Shown in pieces: positions 22,696 to 34,689 of a stretch of 64,000 nt of DNA (the stretch's first letter is position 1; each line of letters begins with the position of its first letter). This stretch comes from Uloborus plumipes (Eukaryota; Arthropoda; Arachnida; Araneae; Uloboridae), in assembly GCA_038373865.1 (NCBI GenBank), contig JAXGGA010000497.1, forward strand, positions 155,242-219,241, read 5' to 3'. The notes below the pieces were generated by a model that was not told the DNA's origin, made no database searches, and saw only the letters and a program-made list of their open reading frames with translations. Position numbers and translations under genes: made by a program.

Positions 22696-25148
22696 AGGGT
22701 GGTCACAAGTATCATGGGGAAAATTTTTTTTCAACTAATCTTTTGCGGCACCCCCCTAAAATGTGCCAATGGGCTAGAAAATGAGATTTGCAAAGTTTTA
22801 GCTTAATCGGATAATATTAACACGTGCCGCAAAGAGGGTAAATTAAGAAAAACAGCGATTTTTAGCCAAAAATTGTAGTTTTTACTCTGTAAAACCAAAA
22901 CTACTAATCCTGGAAGCTTTATTTTAGTCTCATTTTGTAGGAAATTTTATTTTCTTTAAGTTTAATCTTATTTAAAGTTTCGAAAAAAATGATTAAACAT
23001 TTTTCAGAATTTTCACAAGTCAGGCTGCAATGCAAATCCTCGAAATTGCAAGTAACATGGGGAAATTTTTTTTTCAACTAATCTTTAGAGGCACCCCCGT
23101 AAAATGTGCCAATAGACTAGAAAATGAGATTTGAAAAGTTTTAGCTTAATCGGATAATATTAACACGTGCCTCAAAGTGGGTAAAGTTACGAAAAACAGT
23201 GAATTTTTAGCCAAAAATCGTAGTTTTTCCTCTGTAAAACCAAAACTACTCATCTTAGAAACTTTATTTTGGTCTCATTTTGTAGGAAATTTCATTCTCG
23301 TTAAGTGCTATCCCATTCATTTTTGCTATCATGTCCAAAGTATTTATTTGGCATTTTTCAGGTTAAATCGTAGAGTATATCAAAAATAAGAAATTTTCAT
23401 GCAAAAACCTAAAAGCATTACAATATTCAATTACATTTATTTGCTTATTGTTGGATTTACTTTGTCAATTAAAAAAGGGGTATTTTCGCGGTACTTTAGA
23501 AATAAATGAAACAAATTTCTGTTAAAATAGAGGAATTAAGGGGTTAAGACGGAAAGCAGAGTTAAAATGACAATAAAAGCTTTAATGCACCTTTATACTT
23601 ATACTGTTAAATTATATAACATCATTTTATTACTCTTTACATACAAATTAAGTTGCTGATGGCTTGGATGGGATACCTTTTGATAAATAAGGAAACTGTG
23701 CCTGCAAAAAGACAGTAAATAGTTTAATGATGCTCCATGACACAGCTGAAAGAAGTGTAAAATTAATTCCAGGCTTCAGTTCCTCTTTGACAAAAGACAA
23801 AGAGCAACGGTAGCTTTTATTACAAGTTAATGTTGTATGCTAAATGCAAGCAGTTTCCTCATTTATCAAAAGGTATCTGAAAGATCGGCTCTAGGATGAA
23901 GGTTGGTGTTGCAGTCGTTTCGTAGGAAGAGGACAGAGCTATTCAATCACTACACTTTATTATATCTCGGGTACAAGAAGGCTGCCCCTTTTCAGAGATG
24001 CAGCGATATTTATGTGGGGAATATCATTTAAGGATGGCAGATAATAATCCCTAGATCACGTGATCTATATAGGAGTGGCATATTGAAAATAATGAACTTT
24101 ATTGGGTGATACACTATAGACAGAGGCTGGCTTAAGTCTAGAGGGAAAAAAAGTGTCTGTTAGGTACTTTGAGGGATATCCCATTCAAGCCATCAGCAAC
24201 TTAATTTGTATGTAAAGAGTAGTAAAATGATGTTATATAATTTAACAGTATAAGTATAAAGGTGCATTAAAGCTTTTGTTGTCATTTTAACTCTTTGCTT
24301 TCCGTCTTAACCCCTTAATTTCTCTATTTTAACACAGAAATTTGTTTCATTTATTTCTAAAGTACCGCGAAAATACCCCTTTTTTAATTGACAAAGTAAA
24401 TCCAACAATAAGCAATTAAATGTAATTGAATATTGTAATGCTTTTAGGTATTTGCATGAAAATTTCTTATTTTTGATATACTCTACGATTTAACCTGAAA
24501 AATGCCAAATAAATACTTTGGATATGATAGCAAAAATGAATGGGATAGCACTTCATGAGAATGAAATTTCCTACAAAATGAGACCAAAATAAAGTTTCTA
24601 AGATGAATAGTTTTGGTTTTACAGAGGAAAAACTACGATTTTTGGCTAAAAATCGCTGTTTTTCATAACTTTACCCACTTTGAGGCACGTGTTAATATTA
24701 TCCGATTTAGCTAAAACTTTTCAAATCTCATTTTCTAGTCTATTGGCACATTTTAGGGGGGTGCCTCTAAAGATTAGTTGAAAAAAAAATTTCCCCATGT
24801 TACTTGCAATTTCGAGGATTTACGTTGCAGCATGACTTGTGAAAATTCTGAAAAATATTTAATCATTTTTTTCGAAACTTTAAATAAGATTAGACTTAAC
24901 GAAAATAAAATTTCCTACAAAATGAGACCAAAATAAAGCTTCTAGGATCAGTAGTTTTGGTTTTACAGAGTAAAAACTACAAGTTTTGGCTGAAAATCGC
25001 TGTTTTTCTTAACTTTACCCTCTTTGCGGCACGTGTTAATATTATCCGATTAAGCTAAAACTTTGCAAATCTCATTTTCTACCCCATTGGCACATTTTAG
25101 GGGGGTGCTGCAAAAGAAATTCGAAAATTGATTTTTTGTGACCACCCT
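22696..25148. mobile_element. Foldback TIR transposon (group 1), terminus AGGGTGGTCAC
   Basis: The first 11 bases and the complement of the last 11 are identical (AGGGTGGTCAC). A perfect 10-bp target duplication AGTGTACATT flanks it (22686-22695, 25149-25158). The arms run about 0.95 kb each (to about 23650 and from about 24190), and each arm holds two similar subrepeats marked by 'cggataatattaacacgtgc'. The roughly 500-bp loop holds a coding remnant. It interrupts the Tigger-like element. Confidence 0.9.
23709..23840 (+). pseudogene. Remnant of a transposon-borne protein in a foldback loop
   Basis: The frame from 23709 reads KTVNSLMMLHDTAERSVKLI, then SLTKDKEQR, a TAG at 23811, then LLLQV. 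The DxAERxVxLI...LTKDExQ...LLQV pattern is one I associate with an uncharacterised protein family in arthropod transposon-rich regions. Only about 44 codons survive, and the rest of the loop is non-coding. Confidence 0.45.
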
Positions 25149-25678
25149 AGTGTACATTTTAATTAATTAAACGCGTCAGTTATTTATACATTAATTGAAT
25201 ATTCCAAGTTTTTATTATTAAAGTGTTTTAAATCGAAACAAATGATAAGTCGAACTTCCAATAAGTCGAAGTTTTTTTTCGGTCCCTTCAAATTCGAGTT
25301 ATCGAGAATTGACTGTATATTATCATCATCATCGTTATTATTATTTATTATTATCATCGTTTTTTATTTATCATCGTTATTATTATTAATTATATTAATA
25401 CTAGTGGATACCGGGGTCGTGCGGGCAAAAATGCAACATGCAAAATCCAAGCAGGTATTTTTTGTCACAACAATGAATTAGGTGAGCCTTAAATTGATAA
25501 TTCATTGTAATCTTTGTTGAAAAATACTCATATTTAAATATGTTAAATTTTATAAATTTGTATGCTTAAAGGCTTGCCTCTATTACTCTTGTCTATTCAA
25601 AATCGATAGGAAATGGCCCTTTTGAGACAAAAAATTTGAATGTTGACCTTTTTGGATTTTCTTAACTTTCCAAACCCC

Positions 25679-26997
25679 ACATATCGCACATCCAGAATGA
25701 AAGGGGCATATCTCAAAATAGCTGTTTTGAGAAAAATCGATTTGAGAATTTAAACTTTTTTAAATCCTTGCCCTGACTCTAATAACTATTGAAATTAGAT
25801 AAACTCTCATTGATTGGTTGATTAAAGGTTCTGCTAGGTGACTATGGTCTGCGTTTCCCGGTCAATTTTAAATAAGTCGGTAATTAATGAGAAGTGCCCC
25901 TTTCATTCTCCATTTTCGTGGAGAATGAAAGGGGCACATCTCAAAATAGCTATTCTTACGGGCATCGGTTTATACACCATTTAATTTTTTTTTTTTTGTG
26001 TTTTGATTTCTCAACTACCTTGCTTGTAGTTTAAACGTTGTACTTAAATAGGTATAGTAATTCTATATGTGTGAAAAAGTTATTTTCAAGTTTGTAGCTT
26101 TTAACTAACATTTAACAAAAAGGGCTCTGTGTAGTACAGTTATAAAATAGTTCTAAAAGTATTTAATCAACAAATTAGGTAATACGTTACTGTTTTCAAG
26201 TTAATAGCAATTTTTTTAAATATAAAAGCATAGAAGCTGATAAACAAAACTAATAAAAAATAATTAGATTCACTTATTTTTCGACTGTAGAATTTAAAAC
26301 GGTTAATTATGCACTGAAGTCATGGTGCTTAGTTTTACCAAAAATATTTTTATACATTCTTTTTGAACTAGCTGTAATGATAGAATGTACTGTATGAAAT
26401 ATAGGAATTTTAGTATATTAAAAAATTGCAAGTTTTCTCGAAGAAAAAAATGGTTCTAAGGATTTTTAGATACATTTATTTTATTTGAAATGTGAAACAT
26501 TTTGTCAACTGATACTTCCTATCGCTGTTTCATTTCAGAGCGATATTAAATCAAATTTTAATTCCTAATGATTTGATGCTAGGTTACATAATACTATTCT
26601 TCTTATTCTAAAAAAAGGAACCCTTCATAAAGTACTTGTGCACAAACAATTTATACTTAATAACGAACAATTAAAACAAGTGTCACTTCAAAAAAAAAAG
26701 CAAAATTACGGTTTTCTTAATTGGTTTAAAAAGAGTACTAGCCATAATTTGCACCAATTACGCTCGGAGAACTCTGATTATCAAAGATGTGCCCCTTTCA
26801 AACTCAATTCTCCCTTCACAATCGGCAGAATCTGGAGAATGATAAGGGCATAAGTTGCTTTTTAGCTGCAACTGGTAACACTAGAAAAAAATGGGTCGGT
26901 TTCTCATGTAAGGTGTACTAAGGTACGCTATTTAAACATATTTCCAAAAAATGCATTTTTTGAGATGTGCCCCTTTCATTCTGGATGTGCGATATGT
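25679..26997. mobile_element. TIR element, terminus ACATATCGCACATCCAGAAT
   Basis: The outer 40 bp of each end are near-perfect complements, containing 'gaatgaaaggggcatatctc'. A second copy of 'gagaatgaaaggggcacatc' at 25919 pairs with 'gatgtgcccctttcaaactc' at 26787, so the ends carry subterminal repeats. It interrupts the CCCGG-type repeat. The true edge and TSD are unclear because the palindrome continues to the junction. No recognised ORF. Confidence 0.7.
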
Positions 26998-27008
26998 GAA
27001 TGCTAGTG

Positions 27009-28384
27009 CAGGGTTCGTATGCTCCTTACAAAAAACTCCTGCTTTTTAACAAGAAAAAATTAGGGCCCTTAAAACTCCTGAACTTTGCTATAATCTCCTT
27101 AAAAACTCCTTATTTTTAATTCTGTGAATACAAGCCCTTGAATATTTTCTTCTACCACTAATCCTAAGATTGTGTTTGAGTATTATACCGTAATTCTGGT
27201 ATTTTTTCACGTGTTAATATTGGAAATCTTGTATTTTTCACTATGCTTTTATCTTCCTACATCCAAATTTTTTTCCCTACTCCAAATTTTCGACGATCAA
27301 GTCGATAATTATTAATAATATTAATCAAGTAGATCTGTTAAAAGGACATTAAAAAATTTTTTTGCTTTAGTACATTGTTTTATTTGCGGTTTTCATACTT
27401 ATGACGCCTTCATTTTAAATGATGTAATCTGTTTGCATCCGGTTTAGGAATAGAATTTTTTTTATTTTTGGTGCGTACTTTGCTTCATTAAGGGGCAAAT
27501 AAGTAAAATATGTTTTTATTTCTATTAAAATAGAAAATTCAAAATTTTCAATTCAAATTCTGTGTTCTTTATGAGAGACAAAAAATTGAAATTTAAGTCA
27601 GATTTAATTTAAATTTTGCTTCAATTACCTTATTGCTATCACTATCATGTTTACCGAAGAGCTTTAAATGTTAATTTAAAACATTTTTTTGAATAAATCC
27701 TTTTATATGTCGCTTTTTTCCCCCTTTTAATTTGTTCATTATGGAAATCGCTATCATGTTACATCCGCTATTGGAATAAGATTTTTCGCATTTAATGACG
27801 TTTACTTAACTCTGTCAAGGTGCAAACGACTAAAATGTATTTTTATTTTTCCTTTAAATCATTAATTTGAACAGTTTTAAACAAAATTCTGTGCTCTTTA
27901 ATAGTGTCAATCGTCAAAGCTTAAGAAAGTTAGAAGTTGTTTTAACCTCTACTGTTTTCAGTTAGCTTATTACAATTTTTATTTTCATAATTACTTTTTT
28001 TATGCTGATTCTAGTTACAAAATTATTAAGAAGTGTCTTGTTTTTAAGAAAACCCTAATTTTCTTTTTTTTTTTCATTCTTTAATTTTTCTTTTAATTCA
28101 TTCTTAAATTAAAATATTTTTCAATGGTTAACCCCCCCACCTTACTTGAATTTAATTCTCAGTCTGCCAACATTCAAGTAGCAATAATTGCATATTTGAC
28201 TTTCAATTTATTATGTCACTCAATATATTGTATGGTGACAAAAATAAATAATATAGGAGTTGTAAAGAAATATTTTGAGATATGTTGTTAAAAAAATTAT
28301 TTCAACTGGGAAAGTCCCTAAGAATTGAAATGAACTCCTGCAAAACTCCTTGCTTTTAATTTTCAAATTTGAGTACGAACCCTG
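27009..28384. mobile_element. hAT-like element, terminus CAGGGTTCGTA
   Basis: Left 'cagggttcgtatgctcctta' pairs with the right end, which complements to 'cagggttcgtactcaaattt'; both ends repeat 'aaaactcct'. TAGTG ends the left flank and restarts after the right side once the LTR at 28386-28734 is removed, a partial trace of the expected 8-bp duplication. 1376 bp, AT-rich, no recognised coding sequence. Confidence 0.65.
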
Positions 28385-28385
28385 T

Positions 28386-28734
28386 TGTTAGAAATAATCT
28401 TCAGGTTCTGGCATTTACCCAATGCCTAGGTCCCTTGTGAAAAGCATCACAACTACGAGATTAAACTTAAACAACAATTTATTAAACAAAACAAAATAAA
28501 GAAATAAGTTTCACACGTGTGTGAGTTTATCTGATATGCAGCGCCTTACACAAATCCTGTTAGCTATAAATACAGAAAAATAAAACTGTTGCCATCCCAA
28601 AAGTCCATTTTACAAACGCTGATATGTAAGTTAGAATGCAAAATAAATTTGTTACAAAAAATTTTAACAATTAATTTCAAACAGTGACATGCAAATAAAA
28701 CATCAAACTATAATTTCAAAAAGTTGTTCCAACA
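28386..28734 (-). mobile_element. Solo LTR, 349 bp
   Basis: On the minus strand it starts TGTTGGAACAAC and ends TTTCTAACA (TG...CA), flanked by a perfect 5-bp duplication CCTGT (28381-28385 and 28735-28739). It has a TATA-like 'tatttatag' and, downstream, an AATAAA in 'tttaataaattgttg', the order expected for U3-R-U5. No internal retroelement sequence is attached, so it is a recombined solo LTR. Superfamily not determined. Confidence 0.7.
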
Positions 28735-29397
28735 CCTGTAGTGCATTAATAAACCTCTCTGCCAAGTTTGATGGAAATCCGACAAAAACTGTGGATTTGT
28801 ATAAGGAACAAACAGATACATTTCTATATAACATACATCCATATTTATATATGTGTATAGATTATCATTGACATTAATATTATTATTATTTTAAGCAGGG
28901 TTGGTAAAAACCCGGGTTTTTCTACAAAAACCCAACCCACCCGGGTTTTTGCGGGGTTTTTACGGGTTTTTCTGGGTTTTTGTATGTTAAAAATTTATTT
29001 CTTATGTGGGTATTGATATATAATGTATGCATTCATTCATATAAAAATGTATTTGTTAAGTTAAAGTTCTGAATTTCATTTAATCAATGTCAATTGATTA
29101 ATAATTAATATTATTAACAATATCAACTAATAATATCATCAACCAAATTGTAATATTTAATGTATTTTTAAGAAGCTTTGGACAATGGTTTCAGCTATGA
29201 ACTTTTATCACTTGTCTTTTACAAAATAGAAGAACTGTTACAAATGGGTTTTCCTACAAATTCAGGAGTATTTAGGGTGTGAAAGTTTCAAAAACTTAAA
29301 TTTATACCATTAAAAAATTAAACCATTAATCATCTTTTTTCATTAAGTAGCCTGCTTCAATATCTAGTCATGTGATTTACATGTTTTTTATAAGACA

Positions 29398-30265
29398 CTA
29401 GCTTAATACCCGGCGTTGCCCGGGTGCTTATTAATACAACATAGCATTCAAGGAAAAAAAGTTTGAAAGAGTTCTATTCATATGGGTATAAAATAATTTG
29501 CATCAATCTGTCTCTTAGGTACAAACTTTGAAAAAAATCAAAATATTACAGAAGGTTAAACTTTTACAGAAAAATAGTCTTATCAAAAGGTGAAAATTAA
29601 AGATAAATGTTGTCTGGGCTTTGCAGTGTCCACTGGCATGAAATATATGCACATGGAAGTGAAAAAATTGCATCAATTTCACCCGCCAAATTTAAAATGT
29701 TAACTTTTCTTTATTAATTGTTCCCACCTACGAAGTAAAAATTATTATAACTCAGAAATAAATCTATTTCTCATTCTGAAGGCTTATCTCCATTACAGAT
29801 GCAACTGTCGTCGCATTGCAAATTTGAAATTCAAATCTGTGGTTCTTTTTGTAAAGTCCACATGAATTATGATTGTTTTTTACTTATTTCAATGCTAAAA
29901 GGAAATAGGTGAGCCTTAAATTGAAAATTCATTACTTTAATCGTAATCATTGTTGGAAAATACTCATATTTAAAAATCTTAAATTTCATCAATTTGAATG
30001 CTAAAAGGCCTATCTATTACAATATGAATAGGCTAGATTCCTATAAAAGGGTCATTTTTTGACAAAAAATTTAAATTTGAGCTTTTTAGATTTTTTAAAA
30101 TTTCAAGACCCCGCCTATGAGAATTTTAGGGCATCAAGGAACCTCTGTGTCAAGTTTGATGAAAATCTGACGCAAACTGTGGATTTGTATAGAGAACAAT
30201 TATATATACATACACTCATTTTTATAGATATAGATATCTCAATGCTAGGTGTGTGTCTGAGATAA
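29398..30265 (+). repeat. CCCGGCGTTGCCCGGG-type interspersed repeat
   Basis: Begins 'actagcttaatacccggcgt' and ends 'ggatttgtatagagaacaat' followed by a TA-rich tail. It shares ordered blocks with 25395, 44252 and (complement) 32545. This copy is longer because it contains a partly duplicated or extra middle section (29500-29900). Confidence 0.65.
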
Positions 30266-30530
30266 GGGAAGTGTCTCCACCCCCACTTCCTATTTTCAAA
30301 ACCAAAACTGATTAATTTCAGATGGGGAAGGGGGCGTGGGGTCTCTTAATCGATTTTTTTTGAAATAATCATTAAAAAAAACTACGTTAACATTAGAACT
30401 TTGCAAGAATTATAAATTTATTAATAAATGCTTGTCATAATATTTTAGTAGTAATAAATTGCGTGGGGACGCATTTTCTTTGTTTTTTTTAAATCAAAGA
30501 AAGGGTTTAGTGCTTCAAGTCAGTGGTATG

Positions 30531-31699
30531 CAGGGTTTGAAAAAAGGTTCAATTTTGAGGATGGAATTCCCCCCTTTACTTCTAATTTCAGGGGGGATTT
30601 TTTGAATCTGGGGGGGGGGGGGATATAAATTTTCATTAAGTCTGACATGCTACAGCTTGATGAAGAAAATAGCTGAACTTTTCGCGTAAATAAAACCTCA
30701 AAAATCAACATTTAAGATGGTGATTAATGTACTCACAATCAAGGAGCTAATAGAATATTTTTCTTATTGATTTTTTTAAATTTAAATAGTATTTTTTAAT
30801 TCAAGATTTTAGAAACTTTAGATACTAAAGGACTTCTATTCATAAAAAATAGTTTTTTTTACTAAAATTTATCAGATTTGAACACTGAGCTTTATATTTT
30901 AAATGAAAGAGCAGTGTAGATTTTCACAATGCCTTTCTTGGTTGAGTCTCCAATTAAAACGTCAGCCTCTTGCGATTAAAATTTAAAATTTATTGATATT
31001 GATAACAATTCATACCGGAATTATTTTTTTTTAAGCTATGGATATCATGAAATTTAACGGCTGCCGGAAACAACATCGACATTTTTGAATGAAATTATAC
31101 TTAACGTGAATAACAAAAATGACTAGTTAGTTTGCAATTTTAAATTTTTTTAAAATGATGAAGTACAAGAAATATTGGGTCGCTTAAAAAAAAAACTCAA
31201 AAAAGAACTTTAAATAATGCGCACAAAAGCCATCCCCTCACGGATGAATTGAATCGTCAAAACAAAACCTCTTTTCCAGCGCAAACAGCCTCCTAGCATT
31301 CCACACATGCGCAGAGGGGTTCTGCGCATAGATCGAACCAACGAATGAGCCAAGAGAATAGGTGAACTTTGAACTCCCCTGGCATTGGGTACATGACGTC
31401 ACTCATTGGCAGGGAAGCATCGGAGAGTGTGATTTATTGCCAAGAATGGTAATCGTCAAGATCAAAACTAAAATGCGACTGGACATCGCTTGCTAAAGGA
31501 ATGTTTTCGGTCGGCACTGCCTTACTATGCTACGCGAATTTTTTTTTTCTTTACTCTGCATTCCCTGGCTGGAATTCATTGTCGTGTTGAAGAAAATATA
31601 AGGGGGGGGGGGGGGAAATCCCGCACAGCCTTTTTTTTGTGCGGGATTTTTCGATTCTGTGTGCGTTTCGCGCAATCCCGCACGCTATTTCAAACCCTG
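30531..31699. mobile_element. hAT-like element, terminus CAGGGTTTGAAA
   Basis: Left 'cagggtttgaaaa' and right 'atttcaaaccctg' are complements. GGTATG ends the left flank and GTATG follows the right end, a partial duplication. It contains two G runs (30610, 31602) and a GC-richer, promoter-like section at 31240-31500 with 'catgacgtcactcattggc'. A 60-bp stretch of 'cccgcac' motifs sits beside the right end. Nested inside 28896-32274. Confidence 0.6.
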
Positions 31700-32544
31700 G
31701 TATGGTACCTCTATAATATAGCACTTGAAAATCACCATATACTAAATGCAGTAGGGTTAGAAAAAATGAAGAGCAAAACTTTATTCTCTTGCTCCGGAAA
31801 CAAAGCAAAAATTTCAGTATTTTGTCATTATTTGACTGCTGTGTTGAATCAAAATTATCATAAAACATTAATTAAGCAATTGTTTCCATCTACAATAAGT
31901 TTATCAATGGATCATTTTCAATTTATTTCAAAATTTTAAAATTTGCAATCAAAAAATAAATAAATAATAATAATAAGTATTTTGCAACATAGCTAGGAAA
32001 ATTTTATGGACGATGACTTGAAAATTGAAGAAATAATAATTATTTTATAAAATAAATAATTACTCTAAGAAAAATTATCTCAAATAAACCTGATTTCTTA
32101 CTTATTTTTTATGTATAATTTAGATGAGATATTATTATTGACTATATTTGTTGACAACTTGGAAATTAACAAAAACCCACTTTTGACAAAAACTCGGGTG
32201 GGTTTTTGTTGGTGTACCCGCCCAGAAAAACCCGGGCTGGTTTTTCTTTGCTGGTCCCACCTTTGCCAACCCTGATACTTAGTCCTAATACTAGAAGGGA
32301 TTGAAGAGGACTGTAGAATTAAGTGAAACACACAGCGGGTCAAAGTGAAATGGGAAATGACTCGCAATGTGCAGGGCCATCGCTCTAGCAGCATTTTAGC
32401 CATGTTATTTTGCATATAATTGATTTAAGTCAAAACATAGGACTAAACGGGAAGGAAGATGAGCTCGAGCGAATGCAGATGCCATCTTTGTGCATTTCTT
32501 TCTGGGTTGCCTTTTCTATATATGTAAAAATGGATGTATGTATA

Positions 32545-32927
32545 TATGTATTATATATATATATATGTATGTTTGTTCCTTATGCAAATCCACAGTTTTC
32601 TTCGGATTTTCATCAAACTTGATACAGAGGTCACTGGAAGCACTGGAATTCACATTAGCGGGGTTTTGAAATTTTTAAAAAATCCAAAAAGCTCAAAATT
32701 CTATTGTCACAAAAGGGCCATTTTCTTTTAATTTTGAATATGCAGAGTAATAGAGATAAGCCTTAAAGCATACAAATGGATAAAATTTAACACATTTAAA
32801 TGTGTACTTCCAACAAAGATTGCGATTAACGATGAGTTATCAATTTGAGGTTCACTTCTTTCATTTTAGCATGAAATAAGTTAAACATAATGCAACACTG
32901 GGCAATTCCCAGTAATAAGCTAGTTTC
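32545..32927 (-). repeat. CCCGG-type interspersed repeat, reverse copy
   Basis: The complement reads 'actagcttattactgggaat' at its start (32927 downward) and ends in 'ggatttgcataaggaacaaa' plus a (TA)n tail. This is the complete 380-bp layout seen at 44252, with a mutated GC palindrome at the start. Confidence 0.65.
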
Positions 32928-33519
32928 TGATAATTTCCTGAACTAATTATTACTGCATTAAAGTGGAGCTTACTTTCGAGGTATAAAAAAAACACCCTCT
33001 CGCCCTTTAATTTGGTTCTTTTTTATGGAAAAAAAAAATTCTGGTGAAATCTCATGATCTAAAAGTAATTAGAGGTAGCTTAACCCCCTGAAGGTTTTGG
33101 ACGTCTTATCACGTCCATTTAACATGTAATTCTGGAACTGCCAAACCGCCAAAGGGTTAAGAATGGTGAAGTCGGTATTGCATGTGACAAATACATATGT
33201 CAATTTAATGTTATGTTTTTGAATTAAATGTATGTATTACTTCACTTTTGCATTTTAACTCATAAATTAGAGACCTAAATTGTATAAAACTATTAGAAAA
33301 AGAATTAAATAAGCAATTTTCTGTATTTTAGTCATATGATGCAAACATACAATGTGATGAAATTGCTGAAATATTTTTTTTTCTTAATTTTTGTTCTACT
33401 TTAGTTTTAAAGAAAGTATGGACACCACTTTGAATTGAAATTGGAAGCTTAGAGTTAATATTACGGACAAACTATTTGTTTCCTGTTTTATGATTATTAG
33501 AGTTTAGTTGAAAGGCTAA
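32928..33519. other. No gene seen; possible small TTAA element
   Basis: AT-rich. 'ttaaccccctgaagg' (33080) and 'ccgccaaagggttaa' (33146-33160) form a 73-bp TTAA-flanked pair that could be a piggyBac-like MITE remnant, but the ends match weakly. Nothing else stands out. Confidence 0.35.
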
Positions 33520-33816
33520 CTAAATTGTTCTAAGAATGACAAAAATGCAAAGGTATTTTCTGTACCCTTGTGTATTGTCCCCATCCAACACCAAAAAAAA
33601 TAAACGTGTTCTCAAATAATGCAACATTGTTCTTTCAGAATTATAATTTATTCTGCTCTCACTTAATTTTATGAAAACATGCACCACTATGGACCAAGCG
33701 TTTCTGTCCATCAACAGGAACTTCATATTCATTGCCCATGCCGTATAATTTTCGTGATTTAATTTTTCTATAGTAATTCCGGGCGTCGTCATTTTTTTCA
33801 ATTTCAAAACACACAA
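33520..33816 (-). pseudogene. Copia-type gag N-terminal fragment
   Basis: A minus-strand ORF whose natural start is probably the Met at about 33792 (MTTPGITIEKLN). It continues NYTAWAMNMKFLLMDRNAW, the conserved I.KL...NY..W...M...L..R..W pattern at the start of Ty1/copia gag proteins. The homology fades after about 60 residues and no protease, integrase or RT follows to the left, so the element is truncated. It lies the right distance downstream of a primer-binding site and LTR at 34015-34608, on the same strand. Confidence 0.75.
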
Positions 33817-34014
33817 AAAAAAAAAGAGTCACTAACGAAGTTTCTAAAAGCGATAAGCTATTTTTCTGAAAACACGAAGTTCACGGGTTTGATGAAAATT
33901 CACTTGTGCGGCCTCCCTTAATAAAAGATTCCTTCATTCTACCGCATTAGCCATTTTTATCTCGAATTTAGTCATCGTGAAAAAATCACTTTCCGAGCTC
34001 TCGGGGAAAGGCGA

Positions 34015-34031
34015 CCTGGTGCACATAACCC
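34015..34031 (-). other. Copia primer-binding site
   Basis: On the minus strand 'gggttatgtgcaccagg' resembles the initiator-tRNA-Met half-molecule site used by copia elements (ggttatgggcccag type), with a few changes. It lies 2-3 bases beyond the end of the LTR and about 200 bases before the gag start. Confidence 0.6.
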
Positions 34032-34033
34032 TT

Positions 34034-34608
34034 TGCTAGATGGGATTTTCGGTTAAAGTTGTGCCCATCTACCTTTTTCATATTTAGCAGAGTAAGCGTC
34101 CATGTAAAGAGCTCGAGTGAAAAAAGAGGATGACCAAGTAACAATAAACTTATTTATTTAACTAATGTAAATGGCTAAAAGAATAAACAACGGTAGTAAA
34201 AAGTAGAAACAGCAAAAACAGTCCGTAAACAATAATAAACATTACTTAAAAACATAATACTGATAATGCCCTGCCATTATATAAAACTATCAGTTTGCTA
34301 ATCCTCAAAAAGGTTAAGGCATTGAGAAGCCAAGACAAGCTCAAGGTTGGAGCGAGTCGGCTTGCCTTTCTAGAATCAACGGCTAAAGGGCTGATCGGAC
34401 TGAGCACCGATAAAGATCGTCAAGTGCTTTTATATCAGTCTCATTTGCATGTTAGACCGCCGATCAGGCAAAGCTATTGGCTAACAGCACTAGGCATGCG
34501 TGAATGACGTACGCCAAAGGGTTGATCACGGCACGTGTTCAAGGCGTGACGTCATGAGCCTGATTAGCATATGAGAAAAAACAGTTAAGTCCTTTAAGGA
34601 ACGAAACA
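34034..34608 (-). mobile_element. Copia 5' LTR
   Basis: On the minus strand it opens TGTTTCGTTCC (34608) and closes CCCATCTAGCA (34034). It contains TATAAAAG at 34434-34427 and AATAAATAAG near 34160-34150, the correct order for U3, R and U5. 'gtgacgtcatgag' near 34546 is a CRE-like site upstream of the TATA. The outer edge is inferred from TG..CA and is less certain than the inner one. The 3' LTR is not in the window. Confidence 0.6.
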
Positions 34609-34689
34609 CAAATAATAATGGTAATCTAATCAATTCTAAATACTAGACTGCTTAGTCTATCAGTTTTGAACATAATTTGAAAAACTATT

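Larger units (their letters stand above)
21986..25315. mobile_element. Tigger-like TIR element, split by a foldback element
   Basis: The left end begins 'cagtcagttcgcgcgatagc' and the right end complements to 'cagtcaattctcgataactc'. Both then run into 'tcgaa' steps typical of Tigger/pogo MITEs that start CAGTC. The right flank is TA; the left flank reads TG. Without the 2.45-kb insertion at 22696-25148 it would be about 0.87 kb. No transposase. Confidence 0.65.
25395..28870 (+). repeat. CCCGGCGTTGCCCGGG-type interspersed repeat, split three times
   Basis: Fragments 25395-25678, 26998-27008 and 28735-28870 align in order to the copies at 29398 and 44252: 'actagtggataccggggtcg' start, 'ggtgagccttaaattgataa', 'ggcccttttgagacaaaaaa', then 'gccaagtttgatggaaatcc' and a TA-rich tail. 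The breaks hold a TIR element, a hAT-like element and a solo LTR. The tail resembles RTE-type LINE 3' ends; the family is unnamed here. Confidence 0.6.
28896..32274. mobile_element. hAT-like element, terminus CAGGGTTGGTAAAAACCCGG
   Basis: The left end carries multiple 'acccgggtttttc' blocks, mirrored by 'gaaaaacccgggctgg' near the right end, which closes 'ttgccaaccctg'. Flanks ATTTTAAG and ATACTTAG match at 5 of 8, a poor duplication. Inside are a CCCGG-type repeat (29398-30265) and another CAGGG element (30531-31699). No transposase was recognised in the remaining sequence. Confidence 0.6.

Noticed and set aside
25380..25453. An exon-like stretch ending AAGCAG|gtattt
   Set aside because: The sequence aligns with the start of the CCCGG-type repeat found at 29398 and 44252, so the splice-like site is part of a repeat.
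33084..33156. A second piggyBac-like MITE
   Set aside because: TTAA flanks are present, but the terminal match is weak and the length of 73 bp is unusually small.
34034..34608. A host promoter driving a gene to the left
   Set aside because: TATA, poly(A) signal, primer-binding site and gag in order on the minus strand fit a Copia LTR better.
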